A DNA stretch of 6,382 nt from Nocardioides sp. (GTDB lineage: Bacteria; Actinomycetota; Actinomycetes; Propionibacteriales; Nocardioidaceae): positions 1 to 6,382 of the forward strand of contig JAOPXF010000320.1 in the NCBI GenBank assembly GCA_025965295.1, read 5' to 3'. Positions 4,997-6,382 of this stretch are shown here, one piece after another; position 1 is the first letter of the stretch, and every line of letters begins with the position of its first letter. The notes below the pieces were generated by a model. That model had not been told where the DNA came from. It did not search any database and saw only the letters and a program-made list of their open reading frames with translations. The position numbers were made by a program, and so were the translations under genes.

Positions 4997-6169
4997 TCAG
5001 AGCTCGGACTGGATCCCGGCGAGCAGCTGCCGCGCCATCACGATCCGCTGCACCTGGTTGGTGCCCTAGTAGATCTGGGTGATCTTGGCGTCGCGCATCA
5101 TCCGCTCGACGGGGTAGTCGCGGGTGTAGCCGTAGCCACCCAGCACCTGTACGGCGTCGACGGTGACGGCCATCGCGGTGTCGGAGGCGAAGCACTTCGC
5201 GGCGGCGCCGAAGAACGTCAGGTCCTTGTCGCCGCGCTCGGAGCGGCCGGCGGCGGCGTAGGTCATCTGGCGCGCCGCCTCGACCTTCATGCCCATGTCG
5301 GCGAGCAGGAACTGCAGACCCTGGAACTCCGCTATCGACTTGCCGAACTGCTTGCGCTCCTGGGCGTAGCCCAGCGCGTAGTCCAGGGCGCCCTGGGCGA
5401 CCCCGACCGCCTGGGCGGCGATCGTGACGCGGGTGTGGTCGAGCGTCTTCATCGCGGTCTCGAATCCGGTGCCCTCGGCGCCGATGATCCGGTCGCCGGG
5501 GATCCGCACGTTGTCGAGGTAGACCTCGCGGGTGGGCGAGCCCTGGATGCCGAGCTTCTTCTCCTTGGCCCCGAACGAGACGCCCTCGTCGGACTTCTCC
5601 ACGACGAACGCCGAGATGCCCTTCGAGCGCTGCTCGGGGTCGGTCACGGCCATCACCGTGTAGTACTCCGAGACTCCGGCGTTGGTGATCCAGCGCTTCA
5701 CGCCGTTGAGGACCCAGTCGTCCCCGTCGCGCACCGCACGGGTCTTCATCGCAACCGCGTCCGAGCCGGCGTCGGGCTCGGAGAGGCAGTAGGAGAACCC
5801 GCCCTCGCCGGCCGCCAGCTTGCGGAGGTACTTCTGCTTGAGCTCCTCGGAGCCGGCGATCTGCACCGGCAGCGAGCCGAGCTTGTTGACTGCGGGGATC
5901 AGCGACGACGACACGCAGGCGCGGGCGACCTCCTCGATCACCAGGACCGTGGCGAGCGCGTCGGCCCCGGCGCCGCCGTACGCCTCCGGCACGTGCGGGG
6001 CGTGGAAGTCCGCCGCCAGCAGGGCGTCGTGCGCCTCCTGGGGATAGCGCGCGTTCTCGTCCACGTCCGCGGCGTACGGCGCGACCTTGGCGTCGCAGAC
6101 CGCCCGCACCGCCTCGCGGATCGCCTGGTGTTCCTCCGAGAGTGCGTACAGCGGGAAGTCGGAGCTCAT
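4997..6169 (-). pseudogene. Acyl-CoA dehydrogenase interrupted by an in-frame TAG at the catalytic glutamate codon
   Basis: The gene encodes an FAD-dependent acyl-CoA dehydrogenase, which oxidises acyl-CoA to the trans-2-enoyl form. Starting at the ATG at 6169 (AGGA eight bases before; TAGGAT seven bases before), the frame gives 367 residues and then TAG at 5066-5068. Beyond it the same frame reads GTNQVQRIVMARQLLAGIQS and EL before TGA at 4997, so the restored protein would be 390 residues, the usual length. Visible blocks are signature 1 (YCLSEPDAGSD, 127-137), KRWITNAG (158-165), ERKQFGKS (271-278) and signature 2 with QVLGGYGYTRDYPVERMM (341-358). Family members read IYEGTNQ here: the stop replaces residue 368, the catalytic base of short- and medium-chain enzymes. 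The isovaleryl/long-chain alternative base position is Thr246, so there is no substitute. It is either a recent nonsense mutation or a one-base sequencing error (G to T on the coding strand). Confidence 0.9.
5066..5068 (-). other. In-frame amber codon in place of the acyl-CoA dehydrogenase catalytic Glu
   Basis: The coding strand reads ATC TAC TAG GGC ACC AAC CAG, giving I-Y-stop-G-T-N-Q, where the family has I-Y-E-G-T-N-Q. One base change, G to T at 5068, converts the expected GAG to TAG. Every other stop in the window is TGA, so this TAG looks like an accident rather than a chosen terminator. Confidence 0.93.
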
Positions 6170-6176
6170 GGTCACG

Positions 6177-6182
6177 ATCCTA
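6177..6182 (-). promoter_or_regulatory. Candidate -10 box for the acyl-CoA dehydrogenase gene
   Basis: TAGGAT fits the actinobacterial -10 pattern TANNNT and ends seven bases before the ATG at 6169, as in leaderless promoters. No clear -35 box is visible. The AGGA inside it could instead act as a weak ribosome site at eight bases, so the two readings compete. Confidence 0.4.
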
Positions 6183-6223
6183 CTGTCGGACGGCGCCCCT
6201 CCCGGCGGGTGCGCGGGACGCGT

Positions 6224-6262
6224 AAAACGCCCGGCCGGTGCACGAGGCACCGACCGGGCGTT
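6224..6262 (-). terminator. Rho-independent terminator after the Ig-like gene
   Basis: Read on the minus strand, arms AACGCCCGGTCGGTGC (6262-6247) and GCACCGGCCGGGCGTT (6241-6226) pair over 16 positions around a five-base loop, followed by two more T. The only non-Watson-Crick pair is G-U in the minus-strand RNA, but C-A in the plus-strand RNA, so the hairpin is built for minus-strand transcripts. It separates the Ig-like gene from the acyl-CoA dehydrogenase gene. Confidence 0.88.
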
Positions 6263-6288
6263 CCGGGATGAGCTCGGTCAGACCGAGG

Positions 6289-6382
6289 TCACTTGACCTT
6301 GAGCTTGATCGGGCCCGACTTGCTCGCGTTGGTGTAGCCGTCGCCCTTGTAGCTGACAACGACGGTGTGCTTGCCCTTCTTG
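6289..6382 (-). CDS. C-terminal end of a probable Ig-like repeat surface protein
   Basis: Only the last 30 codons and the TGA lie in the window; the gene starts to the right. The frame reads KKGKHTVVVSYKGDGYTNAS then KSGPIKLKVK. The alternation of a G-x-H-T-V-V-V-S-Y strand, a K-G-D-G-Y turn and a closing K-L-K-V-K strand is typical of the end of bacterial Ig-like domains found in repeats on secreted or wall-attached actinobacterial proteins. The lysine-rich composition fits an extracellular domain. A strong hairpin terminator follows 26 bases after the stop. With so little of the protein visible, its function beyond a probable surface or adhesin-like module is not known. Confidence 0.6.
   Translation of the reverse strand, partial: KKGKHTVVVSYKGDGYTNASKSGPIKLKVK

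Noticed and set aside
5066..5068. Pyrrolysine or other programmed recoding of the internal TAG
   Set aside because: No recoding element or pyl gene is visible, the replaced residue is a catalytic glutamate that another amino acid would not replace, and a one-base mutation or error is far simpler.
3806..6271. Plus-strand open frame of 821 codons antisense to three minus-strand genes
   Set aside because: It runs opposite well-recognised genes, has repetitive Arg/Gly/Val/Leu-rich content and no recognisable domain; long antisense frames are common when GC at third positions is very high.

Overview
The window is very GC-rich, with strong G/C bias at third codon positions. All eight other genes whose 3' ends lie in the window end in TGA. 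Gene content (an LCP-type cell-wall protein, a SigB/SigF/SigG-type sigma factor, a Rho_N-type small protein, acyl-CoA enzymes) points to a high-GC actinobacterium, most likely Nocardioides or a close relative. The genus is an inference from protein style, not from a marker gene.

Layout, left to right. The plus strand holds the C-terminal end of an LCP (LytR-CpsA-Psr) protein (2-187), followed 18 bases later by a crotonase-superfamily enzyme (206-1072). Everything else is on the minus strand. In transcription order, from right to left, it runs: the last 30 codons of a probable Ig-like surface protein (6289-6382), closed by a strong hairpin terminator (6224-6262); an acyl-CoA dehydrogenase gene broken by an in-frame TAG (4997-6169); a dienelactone hydrolase-family enzyme (4181-4924); a 108-residue protein with a Rho_N-like C-terminus (3712-4038); the sigma factor (2811-3605); and a paaI-paaK pair (thioesterase 2341-2769, phenylacetate-CoA ligase 1076-2341) whose genes share one base. 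paaK meets the crotonase gene tail to tail with a 3-base gap. No stretch over 300 bases lacks a gene.

Working together: paaI, paaK, the crotonase and the acyl-CoA dehydrogenase all act on CoA thioesters, and a dienelactone hydrolase-type enzyme would fit aromatic or lactone breakdown. No ring-epoxidase subunits are present, so a complete phenylacetate pathway cannot be claimed. The Rho_N protein and the sigma factor look like a small stress-response pair inserted among the catabolic genes.

The most notable point is the acyl-CoA dehydrogenase. Its amber codon falls exactly on the codon of the expected catalytic glutamate (the E of the YEGTNQ motif), while the 22 codons beyond it are intact. 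Other points of interest are a tandem pair of palindromic repeats just upstream of the hydrolase -10 box, a shared TANNNT-N6/7-start arrangement before three genes that suggests leaderless transcripts, and a crotonase lacking both classical hydratase glutamates. I see no mobile element, tRNA, rRNA, CRISPR array or clearly new multi-gene system.
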